Below, one piece after another: positions 54,788 through 63,977 of a DNA stretch of 64,000 bases (position 1 is its first letter; the number at the start of each line of letters is the position of its first letter). Origin of the DNA: Alcaligenaceae bacterium (GTDB lineage Bacteria; Pseudomonadota; Gammaproteobacteria; Burkholderiales; Burkholderiaceae_B); assembly GCA_013416485.1 (NCBI GenBank), contig JACCEO010000004.1:209329-273328 (forward strand), in the 5' to 3' direction. A program made the position numbers and the translations under genes. Under the pieces are notes generated by a model, which searched no databases, was not told where the DNA came from, and saw only the letters and a program-made list of their open reading frames with translations.

Positions 54788-55333
54788 ATGTTAGATCGTG
54801 AAGGCTACCGTCCTAATGTCGGCATTATCCTCGTAAATCAAAAAAACGAGGTGTTTTGGGGTAAGCGCATCCGAGAGCACGCCTGGCAATTCCCCCAAGG
54901 GGGTATCAATTACGGGGAAAGTCCCGTTCAAGCCATGTACCGCGAGCTTAACGAAGAAGTTGGCCTAAGCCCAGAGCACGTCCGTATATTGGGACGGACA
55001 CGGGATTGGTTGCGTTATAACGTACCCAATAATTTTATTCGCCGCGACTCACGCGGACACTATAAAGGACAGAAGCAGATCTGGTTTTTATTACGTATGG
55101 TTGGGCGCGATTCCGATGTTAGTTTACGTGCCAGCAATCATCCTGAGTTCGATGCTTGGCGCTGGAGCCATTATTGGGTGCCTCTGGATGCCGTTATCGA
55201 GTTCAAGCGCGAAGTTTATACTCTAGCCTTGAATGAATTGTCAGGTATTTTATTCAAACGTGGCGAAAATCGCTATTTACGACAACGTAGTTTAGGCCAG
55301 CAACAACATCCGCAACTTCCACGCGTGCCATAA
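54788..55333 (+). CDS. rppH: RNA pyrophosphohydrolase
   Basis: Nudix hydrolase of 181 residues. It removes pyrophosphate from the 5' end of mRNA and starts decay. It begins [15 protein letters not shown] and has the Nudix box [23 protein letters not shown] in the GX5EX7REUXEEXGU form, followed by [18 protein letters not shown] precedes ATG 54788. Divergent from proS; closed by a strong terminator. Confidence 0.95.
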   Translation: MLDREGYRPNVGIILVNQKNEVFWGKRIREHAWQFPQGGINYGESPVQAMYRELNEEVGLSPEHVRILGRTRDWLRYNVPNNFIRRDSRGHYKGQKQIWFLLRMVGRDSDVSLRASNHPEFDAWRWSHYWVPLDAVIEFKREVYTLALNELSGILFKRGENRYLRQRSLGQQQHPQLPRVP

Positions 55334-55336
55334 GTA

Positions 55337-55371
55337 ATCAAGCCCGGTTTTTACCGGGCTTGATGGTTTTT
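55337..55371 (+). terminator. Rho-independent terminator after rppH
   Basis: ATCAAGCCCGGT (55337-55348) pairs with ACCGGGCTTGAT (55353-55364) across TTTT, then GGTTTTT. Confidence 0.92.
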
Positions 55372-55381
55372 AGCGTATTGC

Positions 55382-56281
55382 TTACAGGCGTTTTATTAAG
55401 CTAGATGTATCCCAGCGGTTTCCACCCATGTGCTGGACATCGGCATAAAACTGATCCACCAAAGCCGTTACTGGCAGGCGGGCGCCATTACGTTTAGCCT
55501 CGTCTAGTACCAAACCCAGGTCTTTGCGCATCCAGTCTACAGCAAAGCCGAACTCAAATTTGTCGGCTACCATCGTGGGACCACGATTTTCCATTTGCCA
55601 GCTTTGGGCTGCACCTTTGCTAATTACCGCTAGAACACTGTCCATGTCCAAGCCTGCTTGCTTCCCAAAGGCGACGGCTTCGGCTAAGCCTTGCACGACG
55701 CCAGCAATACAAATTTGATTGACCATTTTGCATAGTTGGCCTGCACCGGAATCGCCCAATAAGGTTACTGCTTGGGCATATGCCTTGATAATAGGCGCGA
55801 CGCTATCGTAATGTACGGTTTCGCCACCGCACATGACGGTCAGTACGCCATTGACAGCCCCTGCCTGGCCCCCTGAAACTGGGCCATCGACAAACCCTAT
55901 GCCTAGCTGTGCTGCCTGGGCGTAGAGTTCACGTGCTACCTCGGCTGAGGCCGTTGTGTGATCTACAAAGATGCTGCCTGGAGTCATGCCGGCTAGGGCG
56001 CCATCTGGGCCCAGCACGACGCTGCGCAGGTCGTCATCATTGCCTACGCAGCTAAAAACGACGCTAGCATCCTGTGCTGCCTGGGCGGGTGTTGAAGCAG
56101 ATTTCCCACCAAACTCCTGTACCCAGGCCTGTGCTTTCGCAGGGCTGCGGTTATAGACCGTGACCTGATAGCCGGCCCGAGCCAGATGTCCCGCCATGGG
56201 ATAGCCCATTACTCCCAATCCTAGAAAAGCGATTCTTTGCTTAGCTGCTGCAGTATTGGTTGTAGCGGCAGTTGTGGTCAT
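55382..56281 (-). CDS. 3-Hydroxyisobutyrate dehydrogenase / tartronate semialdehyde reductase family
   Basis: NAD(P)-dependent beta-hydroxyacid dehydrogenase of 299 residues. Rossmann motif AFLGLGVMGYPMAGHL near the N-terminus, substrate loop DGPVSGGQAGA, catalytic Lys region GAGQLCKMVNQI. The Gly-Ala-Thr-rich N-terminal tail (TTAATTNTAAAK) is not conserved. It reduces or oxidises a 3-hydroxyacid or tartronate semialdehyde; the exact substrate is open. It lies 42 bp downstream of tctA, so it likely acts on an acid imported by the carrier. Confidence 0.87.
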   Translation of the reverse strand: MTTTAATTNTAAAKQRIAFLGLGVMGYPMAGHLARAGYQVTVYNRSPAKAQAWVQEFGGKSASTPAQAAQDASVVFSCVGNDDDLRSVVLGPDGALAGMTPGSIFVDHTTASAEVARELYAQAAQLGIGFVDGPVSGGQAGAVNGVLTVMCGGETVHYDSVAPIIKAYAQAVTLLGDSGAGQLCKMVNQICIAGVVQGLAEAVAFGKQAGLDMDSVLAVISKGAAQSWQMENRGPTMVADKFEFGFAVDWMRKDLGLVLDEAKRNGARLPVTALVDQFYADVQHMGGNRWDTSSLIKRL

Positions 56282-56323
56282 GATGCGTACTCCTATGTTT
56301 ACAGGTCGGGCCTGATACGGTGA

Positions 56324-57829
56324 TTAGTCTTCTTCGACAAAGGCCTCTTCGCGTTTACGTTTGATGGCAGGCAGGGTAACTACAGCAACCAGCACGGCGG
56401 CAACAAGCAATAAGGATAAGGACAGTGGTCGAGTCACAAAAGTGCTGAAATCGCCACGCGATAGCAATAGCGCCCGTCGGAAGTTTTCTTCCATCATGGG
56501 GCCTAGTACCAAGCCTAGCAATAACGGCGCACCTTCACAGCGTAATTTAGCCCAGATATAGCCTATTAGACCAAAAGCTGCTGTCATCCAGATGTCGAAT
56601 ACGTTGTAGTTTAACGAATACACGCCTATGGTACAGAACACCAGAATGGCTGGAAACAAAATGCGATAAGGCACCTTAAGCAATTTAATCCATAAGCCGA
56701 CCAAGGGTAGATTCAGCACCACCAGCATCAGGTTGCCTATCCACATCGAGGCAATTAGGCCCCAGAACAGCTCTGGGTGCGCTGTCATGACCTGAGGTCC
56801 AGGCTGGATATTGTGTATGGTCATGGCGCCTATCATTAGGGCAGTAACCGCATTTCCAGGTATACCCAAGGTCAGTAACGGTATAAATGATGTCTGCGCA
56901 GCAGCGTTGTTGGCAGATTCAGGTCCTGCTAAACCCGCAGGGTGCCCTTTGCCAAAACGCTGTGGTTCTTTGGAGATTTTCTTTTCCAGAGTGTAGGACG
57001 CAAACGATGATAGTACGGCGCCGCCACCAGGCAGTATCCCCAGGGCAGATCCCAATGCTGTGCCTCGTACGACGGCTGGCCACGCTTCTTGGAATTCTGT
57101 TTTGTTGGGGTACAGAGTACCGACCTTGCCGGTGATGTCGACGCGCTTGTCGCGTAACTCCAGGTTGGTCATGATTTCAGCAAAACCGAATACCCCCATA
57201 GCGACTACAGCAAAGTCTATGCCGTCTTGCAGCTCGGGGATACCAAAGTCAAAACGGGCTACACCAGAGTTAACGTCTGTGCCAATCATGCCTAGCAGCA
57301 GCCCCAGCAATATCATGCAGATGGCTTTGACCAATGAGCCCGACGCTAGCACCACCGCGCCTATCAAACCCAGCACCATCAACGAGAAATACTCTGCTGG
57401 ACCGAATTTAAATGCCAGTTCTGCCAGGGGAGGTGAGAAACCAGCCAATAGTACGGTAGCAACGCAGCCGGCAAAGAAGGATCCCAGAGCGGCAATCGCT
57501 AAAGCGGCGCCTGCCCTGCCGTTTTTGGCCATTTGGTGGCCGTCCAGCACCGTTACGACCGCCGAGGTTTCGCCTGGTAGGGCGACCAGTATGGCCGTGG
57601 TTGATCCTCCATATTGGGCACCATAGTAAATACCTGCCAGCATAATTAGCCCCGCGGTCGGGGGCAGCACATAAGTAATGGGCAGTAGCATGGCGATCGT
57701 GGGTACAGGACCTATGCCTGGTAATACACCAATCAGAGTGCCTAGTAAGCAGCCCATTAGACAGTACATCAGGTTCTCTGGTGTTACCGCCACAGACAGT
57801 CCCAACATCAGGTTATCGAATAGTTCCAT
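56324..57829 (-). CDS. tctA: Tripartite tricarboxylate transporter large permease TctA
   Basis: Membrane protein of 501 residues with about eleven helices. Family signatures: GTLIGVLPGIGPVPTIAMLLP near the N-terminus, YYGAQYGGSTTAILVALPGE, and ALGILPGGGAVLSSF with FGKGHPAGLAGPESANNAA later. It uses a proton or sodium gradient to import an acid delivered by a periplasmic TctC. No TctC gene is adjacent, so an unlinked one must supply the ligand. Confidence 0.94.
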   Translation of the reverse strand: MELFDNLMLGLSVAVTPENLMYCLMGCLLGTLIGVLPGIGPVPTIAMLLPITYVLPPTAGLIMLAGIYYGAQYGGSTTAILVALPGETSAVVTVLDGHQMAKNGRAGAALAIAALGSFFAGCVATVLLAGFSPPLAELAFKFGPAEYFSLMVLGLIGAVVLASGSLVKAICMILLGLLLGMIGTDVNSGVARFDFGIPELQDGIDFAVVAMGVFGFAEIMTNLELRDKRVDITGKVGTLYPNKTEFQEAWPAVVRGTALGSALGILPGGGAVLSSFASYTLEKKISKEPQRFGKGHPAGLAGPESANNAAAQTSFIPLLTLGIPGNAVTALMIGAMTIHNIQPGPQVMTAHPELFWGLIASMWIGNLMLVVLNLPLVGLWIKLLKVPYRILFPAILVFCTIGVYSLNYNVFDIWMTAAFGLIGYIWAKLRCEGAPLLLGLVLGPMMEENFRRALLLSRGDFSTFVTRPLSLSLLLVAAVLVAVVTLPAIKRKREEAFVEED

Positions 57830-57841
57830 GTCTGATGCCCC

Positions 57842-58303
57842 TTAGTTGGTAAGAAAGAAGGGCCATAAGGGGAAGACCAAGCCTAGCCCCTTAATGAATG
57901 CCACCCAAACAAACAGGACTAGGAAAGCACCATTAGCAACAGCGATTTTCCAGTTGAATTCGTGGCTGGCTAGACTGCTTAGAAAAACCAGCAGGAAGGT
58001 TGCTATAAAAACACCCAAATAGTATAGGGCTGCACCAGAGAGCACCACAGAACCAACGATAATGAATGCGAGCTTGATGTCGAACTTTTCCAGTTCGGCG
58101 TGCTCGGCCTTATTTGACATGGCCGTAATTGCCACGACAGCCCCTAAAACGGCTAGGAATACCCCTAGCCAGAAGGGAAAGTATCCTGGTCCCATACGGG
58201 CGGTGGTGCCCAATGAGTACTGGGTAGCACCCAGCGCAAAGCCTAGACCAATAGTAATAAACATCAGTCCAGACCAAAAGTCTTGTTTGTTTTTAATTTG
58301 CAT
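57842..58303 (-). CDS. tctB: Tripartite tricarboxylate transporter small permease TctB
   Basis: Membrane protein of 153 residues with four helices and the start NKQDFWSGLMFITIGLGFALGA, then RMGPGYFPFWLGVFLAVLG, both typical of TctB. ATG 58303 is 10 nt after AGGAG; an in-frame TTG at 58309 is 4 nt from it. First gene of tctB-tctA-dehydrogenase. Confidence 0.93.
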   Translation of the reverse strand: MQIKNKQDFWSGLMFITIGLGFALGATQYSLGTTARMGPGYFPFWLGVFLAVLGAVVAITAMSNKAEHAELEKFDIKLAFIIVGSVVLSGAALYYLGVFIATFLLVFLSSLASHEFNWKIAVANGAFLVLFVWVAFIKGLGLVFPLWPFFLTN

Positions 58304-58536
58304 TACCAATGTGCTCCTGCATTTTGTAATTGCGATGTCTACCGTTCAACGGCTATTAAGTCAGTGTTATTTTTCACCGATCTGGAACATCATACCGAAG
58401 ATTGGAACGGTTTTTCAAGAATAGACCGTGTTTGTGAAAAAAAGCGGTAGTGGTTTTGGAAAAGATCGCGAAAGGGTATGATGGGAACTTATTTTCCCTT
58501 ACCCGTTTAATAGCGGGATGGTTTACGATAGCGCCC

Positions 58537-58941
58537 ATGTTGCAAGATCTCGATTCCCTCACTGCCCGTATTGGGCAAATGGTGCAGTTCACGCGTCAGC
58601 TTCAATCCGAGCGTAGCGCGTTACAAGCACGTTTAAAAAACCTGGACCAGGAGCGTGATGCCCTGCGTGATCAGTTGCAGCGCCGCGAAGCCGAGTTCAC
58701 CTCGGTGGCACAGCGTCTGGAGCAGCATGAATCGCAAAGTTTATCCTTACTGTCAGACACCAAGACACAAGTGCAGGCTTTGCAGCAGCAGGTCGAACGC
58801 TACAAGGCTGAAGCCCAAACACTTGCTCAGCAGCTTGCCAGCTCCCAAGAGGGTAATGCCCGCTTGCGTGTAGTTGCTGACCAGGCGCGCGACAGCATAG
58901 ATTCAATTTTAATGCGCCTGCCGGGCGCAACGCAGGAATGA
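58537..58941 (+). CDS. Coiled-coil protein upstream of zapA (ZapB-like)
   Basis: Protein of 134 residues, almost wholly coiled coil: heptads from LQDLDSLTARIGQMVQF to about residue 120, rich in Gln, Glu and Leu. Such proteins are encoded in front of zapA in many betaproteobacteria and resemble ZapB, a Z-ring partner. Start ATG 58537 is the one directly before the coiled coil; an upstream frame extends to 58450. It overlaps zapA by 4 bp, so the pair is coupled. Confidence 0.8.
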   Translation: MLQDLDSLTARIGQMVQFTRQLQSERSALQARLKNLDQERDALRDQLQRREAEFTSVAQRLEQHESQSLSLLSDTKTQVQALQQQVERYKAEAQTLAQQLASSQEGNARLRVVADQARDSIDSILMRLPGATQE

Positions 58942-59255
58942 ATAGCATGGAACGCGTTGATGTCTCTATACTGGGGCGTGATTACTCCCTGGCTTGCGTC
59001 CCCGAACAAAAAGATGCCCTAATGGCAGCAGTGCGCTTGGTGGACCAGCGCATGCTGGCGGTCAAAGGTACAGGAAAAGTTGCTAGTAACGAGCGCATCG
59101 CGGTTATGGCTGCCCTGCAAATTGCTAGTGAACTCTTGGCTATGCGGGCTCCAGATGGCCCGTTAGGCAATGTTGCTGTTGGTGATTTCAAACGAAAAAT
59201 TGACGACATGAATAGCTTGCTAGATCAGGTCGTGGGACCGGCGTCAGCTCAGTAA
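58938..59255 (+). CDS. zapA: Cell-division protein ZapA
   Basis: Protein of 105 residues. N-terminal VDVSILGRDYSLACVPEQKDALMAAVRLVDQRM is the FtsZ-binding head; a C-terminal coiled coil follows (KRKIDDMNSLLDQV). It bundles FtsZ filaments at midcell. The 6S RNA gene lies just downstream, the conserved zapA-ssrS order. Confidence 0.94.
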   Translation: MNSMERVDVSILGRDYSLACVPEQKDALMAAVRLVDQRMLAVKGTGKVASNERIAVMAALQIASELLAMRAPDGPLGNVAVGDFKRKIDDMNSLLDQVVGPASAQ

Positions 59256-59313
59256 CACAAGGTTTCTGCTTTAAGGCAAACCAAAACAGTAAAAAATTCA
59301 GGTACTATGATCC

Positions 59314-59319
59314 TATAGT
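59314..59319 (+). promoter_or_regulatory. -10 box of the 6S RNA promoter
   Basis: TATAGT lies about 7 bp before the expected 6S RNA start. An AT-rich stretch (59289-59300) is upstream; no good -35 box is evident. Confidence 0.5.
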
Positions 59320-59325
59320 ATTTAC

Positions 59326-59514
59326 CAGTTAGTCCCTGCCGTGTTTGTGACTCGGCCATATATTCCTTGAACCAATGCTTTTGGCATTAAGGTTGCTGGA
59401 TTGACAAGCAGGTGCGTTCTTCGTTTACGAAGCACCCGAAACTTGACTGAAGGCGACCACCGTGAACCCTAGGTTCCAGGATGCCGGCCTTGACGGCACA
59501 GGCGGGGCATTTCC
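59326..59514 (+). ncRNA. ssrS: 6S RNA
   Basis: The closing stem is formed by CCCTGCCGTG near 59333 and CACAGGCGGGG near 59497-59507. Landmarks shared with other 6S RNAs are the TTCCTTGAACC segment near 59370 and the CCGTGAACCC-AGGTTC region near 59460. Length is about 189 nt, close to the 184 nt of E. coli. 6S RNA mimics an open promoter and sequesters the sigma-70 holoenzyme in stationary phase. Ends are approximate. Position after zapA supports the call. Confidence 0.88.
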
Positions 59515-59545
59515 AAAAAAAGCTCGTCTTCGGACGGGCTTTTTT
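59515..59545 (+). terminator. Rho-independent terminator after 6S RNA
   Basis: AAAAAAAGCTCGTC pairs with GACGGGCTTTTTT across a TTCG loop, with one G-T wobble and a T run on the 3' arm. Confidence 0.88.
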
Positions 59546-59562
59546 CCTTTCAGGGGACAAAA

Positions 59563-60309
59563 GTGTATCTATCTGAACAGAAACGTAAATGGCTGTCAGG
59601 GGCTGTATTCATGGCTGGCATGTTGGCGCTACAACCCGCTGGGGCGCAGTCCCCTGATTTTGGCAAGCAGCATCAGGGCCAAAGATGGCCTCAGGCCAGC
59701 CTGCAAGCGCAAGCGTCCGTTGAGGTTCAGCACGACACTGTGAAAATCATTTTGGCGACTGAGATCAATGGGGATACCCAGGCTGCAGTAGCTCAGGCAT
59801 TGAATACGGCTCTGGAAGCGGCCATGAAGGACGCTAAAAAGAACCCTAAAGTAAAAGCTAGTAGTGGTAATTACCGGATTTGGCCCATGAATGATCGCGA
59901 TGGAAAGCTATCTGATTGGCGTGGTCGAGGTGAAATCCTACTAGAGTCCAGTGACTTCACTGCTGCTTCTGAAGTTGCTACCTTGCTAAGTGATCGTGTG
60001 TCGATAGCAAATCTGATGTTTTCTGTGTCGCCCCAGGCGCGTGCTAGGCAAGAACAGCTGTTGTTAGAGCAGGCGGCCCAGACTTTTCGTGACAGAGCGC
60101 AAAGCCTGGCTCAGGCCTTAGGCTACAGTAGCTATACCCTAAAGGAAGTCAATCTTAGTGGCGCTGGTGCTCAGTATCAACCGGCACCGCGCATGATGAT
60201 GGCCAGCATGGACGCAGCCGCCAAATCCAGCGTTCCTGTGGAAGGCGGTACCGAAGAGGTCAGCGTGTCGATACAGGGATCGATTTTTTTGCAGCATGCG
60301 CAAAAATAA
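59563..60309 (+). CDS. Exported SIMPL (DUF541) domain protein
   Basis: Protein of 248 residues with a GTG start (AGGGGA upstream), a signal peptide (hydrophobic [16 protein letters not shown], cleavage near GAQ/S) and a SIMPL domain ([31 protein letters not shown]). The late [13 protein letters not shown] strand is also typical. SIMPL proteins are periplasmic and of unclear function. The final 50 bp overlap lgt on the opposite strand. Confidence 0.85.
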   Translation: MYLSEQKRKWLSGAVFMAGMLALQPAGAQSPDFGKQHQGQRWPQASLQAQASVEVQHDTVKIILATEINGDTQAAVAQALNTALEAAMKDAKKNPKVKASSGNYRIWPMNDRDGKLSDWRGRGEILLESSDFTAASEVATLLSDRVSIANLMFSVSPQARARQEQLLLEQAAQTFRDRAQSLAQALGYSSYTLKEVNLSGAGAQYQPAPRMMMASMDAAAKSSVPVEGGTEEVSVSIQGSIFLQHAQK

Positions 60310-61057
60310 TCACCCCAGCTAGGATCATGGGTAAGGATAGTAGTTGGCCCATAGATAGCCCGCCTGCAAATAGGCCTAAAAAGTAATCGGGTTCACGGGT
60401 GTATTCCAGTAAGAATCGGAATGCACCATAGCCGATTAAAAACACTGCACTAATTTGACCTACGGGGCGTGGTTTACGGGCGAACCACCATAGCAGTGCA
60501 AATAACACGAAACCTTCCAGTGCCATTTCATACAGTTGGGAAGGGTGTCTGGCCAGGCCGTCGCCGGTGTGCGGGAACACCATGCCCCAGGGCAGGGTAG
60601 TGGCGCGCCCCCATAACTCTCCGTTGATAAAATTACCTAGGCGGCCAGCTGCTAGCCCTAGTGGAATCAAGGGTGCAATAAAATCCCCGATCTCTAGTAA
60701 GGTTTTTTGGCGCTTGCGTGCATACAGCAGCAAAACCACAATAACGCCTAGTAAGCCGCCATGAAATGCCATGCCGCCTTCCCATACGTAAAATATTTCC
60801 AGCGGATGAGTCAGATAGTAGGCGGGCTTGTAGAGCAAGACATAGCCCAGACGTCCGCCGGCAATGACACCTAGTACAGAATAAAAAATAATATCTTCCA
60901 GGTCCTGTGGGCTTAAGTCGGTCTTGCCGTGTTTAATACGCCAGCGACCCAACACCCAGACCAGCGCGAAGCCTATCAGGTACATCAGCCCATACCAATG
61001 GATAGCAATGGGACCGATTTGTAGGGCAATCGGATTGATTTCTGGGTAGTGCAACAT
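60260..61057 (-). CDS. lgt: Prolipoprotein diacylglyceryl transferase
   Basis: Membrane enzyme of 265 residues with seven helices. It moves diacylglycerol from phosphatidylglycerol to the lipobox Cys, so it acts on LolB and Pal encoded here. Signatures: [11 protein letters not shown] with the early His, [21 protein letters not shown], and the Lgt signature [15 protein letters not shown]-terminus overlaps the SIMPL gene (60260-60309). Confidence 0.96.
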   Translation of the reverse strand: MLHYPEINPIALQIGPIAIHWYGLMYLIGFALVWVLGRWRIKHGKTDLSPQDLEDIIFYSVLGVIAGGRLGYVLLYKPAYYLTHPLEIFYVWEGGMAFHGGLLGVIVVLLLYARKRQKTLLEIGDFIAPLIPLGLAAGRLGNFINGELWGRATTLPWGMVFPHTGDGLARHPSQLYEMALEGFVLFALLWWFARKPRPVGQISAVFLIGYGAFRFLLEYTREPDYFLGLFAGGLSMGQLLSLPMILAGVIIFAHAAKKSIPVSTR

Positions 61058-61173
61058 GCCGTTATAGATCCTAGATTGAATATCGTTGATAATAACGCGA
61101 ACCGTCTGCTATCCGGCGTATCAGGTTATTTACGTGTTCATGACACGTTTTTCTTATTTTCAGGTAGTGCCTT

Positions 61174-61530
61174 ATGTTGATATTCAAACCGTTATTTACT
61201 TCGTTAGTGTTTGCTGTCACGATAAGTATGGCAGCGGCAACCACAGCTCAAGCTTCGGAGGCAAGCGCGGGTTTGCAGCTGGCGCGTTCGAACAATTGCA
61301 TGTCTTGTCACCAAGTAGACCAGAAGCGGGTAGGGCCTGCCATGACGGTAATTGCCGAACGGTTTGCTGATACTGAAGGGGCCGCTGCTCATTTGGCCCA
61401 GTCCATACTAAAAGGTAGCCGTGGCCAATGGGGGCCTGTTCCTATGCCAGCCCAATCGCATGTCACCGATGCCAATGCCAAGCTGATAGCAGCCTGGATC
61501 TTGTCCTTGAATGACAAAAAAGTAGATTAA
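61174..61530 (+). CDS. Small class I cytochrome c (c551/c552-like)
   Basis: Protein of 118 residues: signal peptide ending near AQA/S, then one heme site C42-MS-C45-H46 in NNCMSCHQVDQKRVGPA. The axial Met is probably in GPVPMPAQS. Typical periplasmic electron carrier feeding an oxidase or peroxidase. It lies 12 bp before msrA, so the pair may be co-transcribed. Confidence 0.9.
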   Translation: MLIFKPLFTSLVFAVTISMAAATTAQASEASAGLQLARSNNCMSCHQVDQKRVGPAMTVIAERFADTEGAAAHLAQSILKGSRGQWGPVPMPAQSHVTDANAKLIAAWILSLNDKKVD

Positions 61531-61542
61531 CTGGAGAAGAGC

Positions 61543-62076
61543 ATGGGTGCTAACTTACATATTGCCATCCTTGGGGGCGGCTGCTTTTGGTGTACGGAAT
61601 CAGTCTTCTTAGCGTTGCGCGGTGTGCACGATGTGAAACCGGGTTATAGCGGTGGCCATCTTGATAACCCTAGCTACGAGCAGGTCTGTCAACAAAATAC
61701 GGGACATATCGAAGTAATTAAAATAACTTTTGATCCTGACATCATTAGTTTCGAACGCTTGTTGCAGGTGTTTTTTGCGACTCATGACCCGACTACCCCT
61801 GATCGCCAGGGTGGCGATGTCGGTCCTCAATATGCTTCAGCTGTTTTTTGTCAAAATGAACAGCAGCGTATAACGGCGTTACGGGTGATCGGCCAGGTCC
61901 AGGATGCAATAGGAATGCCAGTGGTTACCCATGTGCTGGATGCCGCACACTTTTGGCCAGCTGAAGATCATCATATTGATTACTACGGGCGCAATCCTAG
62001 TCAGGGATATTGTCAGGTGGTGATTGCACCCAAAATGGCCAAGCTTAGACAGCACTTTTTAAGCATGTTGGCCTAA
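61543..62076 (+). CDS. msrA: Peptide-methionine (S)-S-oxide reductase MsrA
   Basis: Protein of 177 residues. The catalytic Cys14 is in GGGCFWCTE; other conserved parts are GYSGGHLDNPSYEQVC, GHIEVIKITFDP, FFATHDPTTPDRQGGDVGPQYAS and HHIDYYGRNPSQGYC, with a resolving Cys in the last. It repairs oxidised Met. Its stop overlaps the convergent Gate-domain gene by 4 bp. Confidence 0.96.
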   Translation: MGANLHIAILGGGCFWCTESVFLALRGVHDVKPGYSGGHLDNPSYEQVCQQNTGHIEVIKITFDPDIISFERLLQVFFATHDPTTPDRQGGDVGPQYASAVFCQNEQQRITALRVIGQVQDAIGMPVVTHVLDAAHFWPAEDHHIDYYGRNPSQGYCQVVIAPKMAKLRQHFLSMLA

Positions 62077-63020
62077 TTCCTTGTGGCCACTAGCCAGGTC
62101 CCGCGGTTAGTTAATTTTGCCAGGATGGCAATGATGCACATGGTCAGCAGTAGGCGCCCAACCAGTATTACCCACACATCTGCACCCAGGGCCATCATTA
62201 ATAGAGTGTCTTCTATTAGGGCGTGGGACAACGATAGCCAAGACAATGCCAGAAACCGAGTGCGTGCAGAAAAATTTTGCTTGCTGGACTCTTCGATAAT
62301 TAGTGCCCCACCATAAGTCAGGCCTAGCAACACACCCACTGTTGTCACTGGTGCTACTTTCGCTTCCAGTCCTGATAGGCGTAGTAACGGCATCATGGCG
62401 GTGGTGAATCGTTTCGTTATGCCCAGCCTGTCTAGTCCATCTAGCGCTACGACAAGTATCACAATAATCGCTAAAGTTAACCCTAGGGAAAATAAGGTGG
62501 CTTGCAACCAAGCCAATAAACCAGTCTGAGTCGCGTTGTCTGATGTGCCCCGCAACCAGTCAAAAGACACAGGGTCATTCAAAAGGCCAGTTAGATGACT
62601 GGCCCAAGAGACAGCAGCGCCATAAGTTAAGGCGACACCTATACGTAGTGCGGCAGTGATACTAAAACTGGCGCCTGCGCGGCGTACGACAGATTGTTCG
62701 ACGGGCAAAGCATGGGTAAAAAGCATCATGGCGCACAAAGCGCTTAGTTGGCCAGAGGTCAAACTTATGGTGGAAGCCAAGCTGCTTAGTGTGGCTATGC
62801 CTCCATACAATCCAGTAAGCAATGTGGTCGCCCAAATAATGCCTGCTTCTGGGGGGAGATTAAGTAAGGCCATAGCGGGGGCGATAACGTACCCAACCTG
62901 CTCTACCAATCCTAGCTCTTGGGCAAGCCGAACAATAACCATGACAGGAAGCATGATTTTGGTCACGGTATAAAACATACGCCAGCTACGCTGTAATACA
63001 GTGGTTAAGTAGGGCAGCAT
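62073..63020 (-). CDS. Nucleoside-recognition (Gate) domain membrane protein
   Basis: Integral membrane protein of 315 residues with eight or nine helices. It carries two Gate-like halves: KIMLPVMVIVRLAQELGLVE near the N-terminus with GLYGGIATLSSLAS, and GLTYGGALIIEESSKQNFS in the second half. Such proteins resemble FeoB and concentrative transporters and likely move an unknown solute. It faces the rRNA promoter region. Confidence 0.83.
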   Translation of the reverse strand: MLPYLTTVLQRSWRMFYTVTKIMLPVMVIVRLAQELGLVEQVGYVIAPAMALLNLPPEAGIIWATTLLTGLYGGIATLSSLASTISLTSGQLSALCAMMLFTHALPVEQSVVRRAGASFSITAALRIGVALTYGAAVSWASHLTGLLNDPVSFDWLRGTSDNATQTGLLAWLQATLFSLGLTLAIIVILVVALDGLDRLGITKRFTTAMMPLLRLSGLEAKVAPVTTVGVLLGLTYGGALIIEESSKQNFSARTRFLALSWLSLSHALIEDTLLMMALGADVWVILVGRLLLTMCIIAILAKLTNRGTWLVATRN

Positions 63021-63335
63021 AGTTGTCCTTGGGGTATGGGTGTCAGTCAGTGGCTACAAAGCGCCGTTTAAATGGCGCGTCGCCAAGAAGTCTGCTGCTT
63101 TGCCTGTTAGCTGTCAATCCACCTAGTGAAGTAGGCCGAACCGTAGCTGATATAGCGCATCAATTGTTCTAGTTACTAATACTCAAATGAGTCGTCATGG
63201 CTAATTGTTCATTCGTAAGTGACGATATGATGAAATCCTAAAATTACTTAAAAAATAGTTTTTGCTGTGATTTCAATGTCTTAATGGATTTTGGTAGGTT
63301 TTTTGGTGAAATATCTAGGGTTTTTCTCTAGATCG
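63021..63335. other. AT-rich non-coding region upstream of rRNA promoters
   Basis: No gene found. The 3' half (about 63220-63335) is rich in A and T tracts. Such DNA can act as an UP element or Fis-binding region for rRNA promoters, but no specific site is recognised. Confidence 0.4.
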
Positions 63336-63337
63336 AC

Positions 63338-63367
63338 TTGCAAGGTGTAAAAAGACCGTGCTATAGT
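63338..63367 (+). promoter_or_regulatory. Candidate upstream promoter of the rRNA operon
   Basis: TTGCAA (63338-63343) and TATAGT (63362-63367) are 18 bp apart, downstream of an A/T-tract region. It could be a distal rRNA promoter or drive a short transcript through 63370-63620. Confidence 0.45.
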
Positions 63368-63389
63368 TCGGTTCTTCGCAGCACACATC

Positions 63390-63405
63390 TCAGGGTTTTC
63401 CCTGA
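63390..63405 (+). other. Small hairpin in the rRNA upstream region
   Basis: TCAGGG and CCCTGA form a 6-bp stem with a TTTT loop, about 20 nt after the candidate upstream promoter. No T tract follows. Confidence 0.4.
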
Positions 63406-63628
63406 TACGCCAACCGGCAAAACGGCATAGACTTAAGGGTCTGCCAGTTCGCTAACCGACGTAAGTATGTTGCAGAATACAAGAGCAGCGGCCTTACCCC
63501 GCTAGGTTGAGTTCTACGGAACTTCCCGGCAGGTAACGCAGCAGGTCATGTAGTGGTAAGTAGGTTAAGTGCAGTACGGCAGGGTTTACAGTTTTCGGCG
63601 ATACGCCTAACAAAAAATCCCCACCGAC

Positions 63629-63657
63629 TTGACAAACTTTTAAAACTGCTTCATAAT
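63629..63657 (+). promoter_or_regulatory. rRNA operon promoter
   Basis: TTGACA (63629-63634) is a perfect -35 box and CATAAT (63652-63657) a good -10 box, with 17 bp between. The transcript start would be near 63664, about 315 nt before mature 16S rRNA. Confidence 0.85.
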
Positions 63658-63765
63658 CTCGTTTCTCTGCTGCTAACACAGCGAGCCGCCAACCGCGGCA
63701 AGCGTAGTGTCAGTAGCTAGGCAGTACCGAATTTCGATACGGTGTTTAACAGCATCGCATCACAC

Positions 63766-63776
63766 GCTCTTTAACA
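63766..63776 (+). promoter_or_regulatory. rRNA antitermination boxA
   Basis: GCTCTTTAACA matches the conserved boxA of rRNA leaders, bound by NusB and S10. A weak ACCG...CGGT hairpin at about 63725-63742 may serve as boxB. Confidence 0.85.
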
Positions 63777-63977
63777 ATTTAACAGCTGATAAGTGTGGGC
63801 GCTTGGAATGAGTGTGCAACCTTTCTCACGAAGGGTCGCCAAATTTATATCAAGTGCTCGCACATTGAAAGAAGTACAGGTTCTAATTTATTGGAACATG
63901 TCTATTTCTTTGAGCGAAGCGACGTATGACCTGGCCTTTTTCGGAAGGCTTTGGAAATTACGATTTATACAGAGATT

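Noticed and set aside
59462..59743. 93-residue open frame over the 3' part of 6S RNA
   Set aside because: It crosses the 6S RNA stem and its terminator and is out of frame with the SIMPL gene.
63494..63679. 61-residue minus-strand open frame in the rRNA upstream region
   Set aside because: It overlaps the rRNA promoter, has no ribosome site that I can see, and resembles no family.
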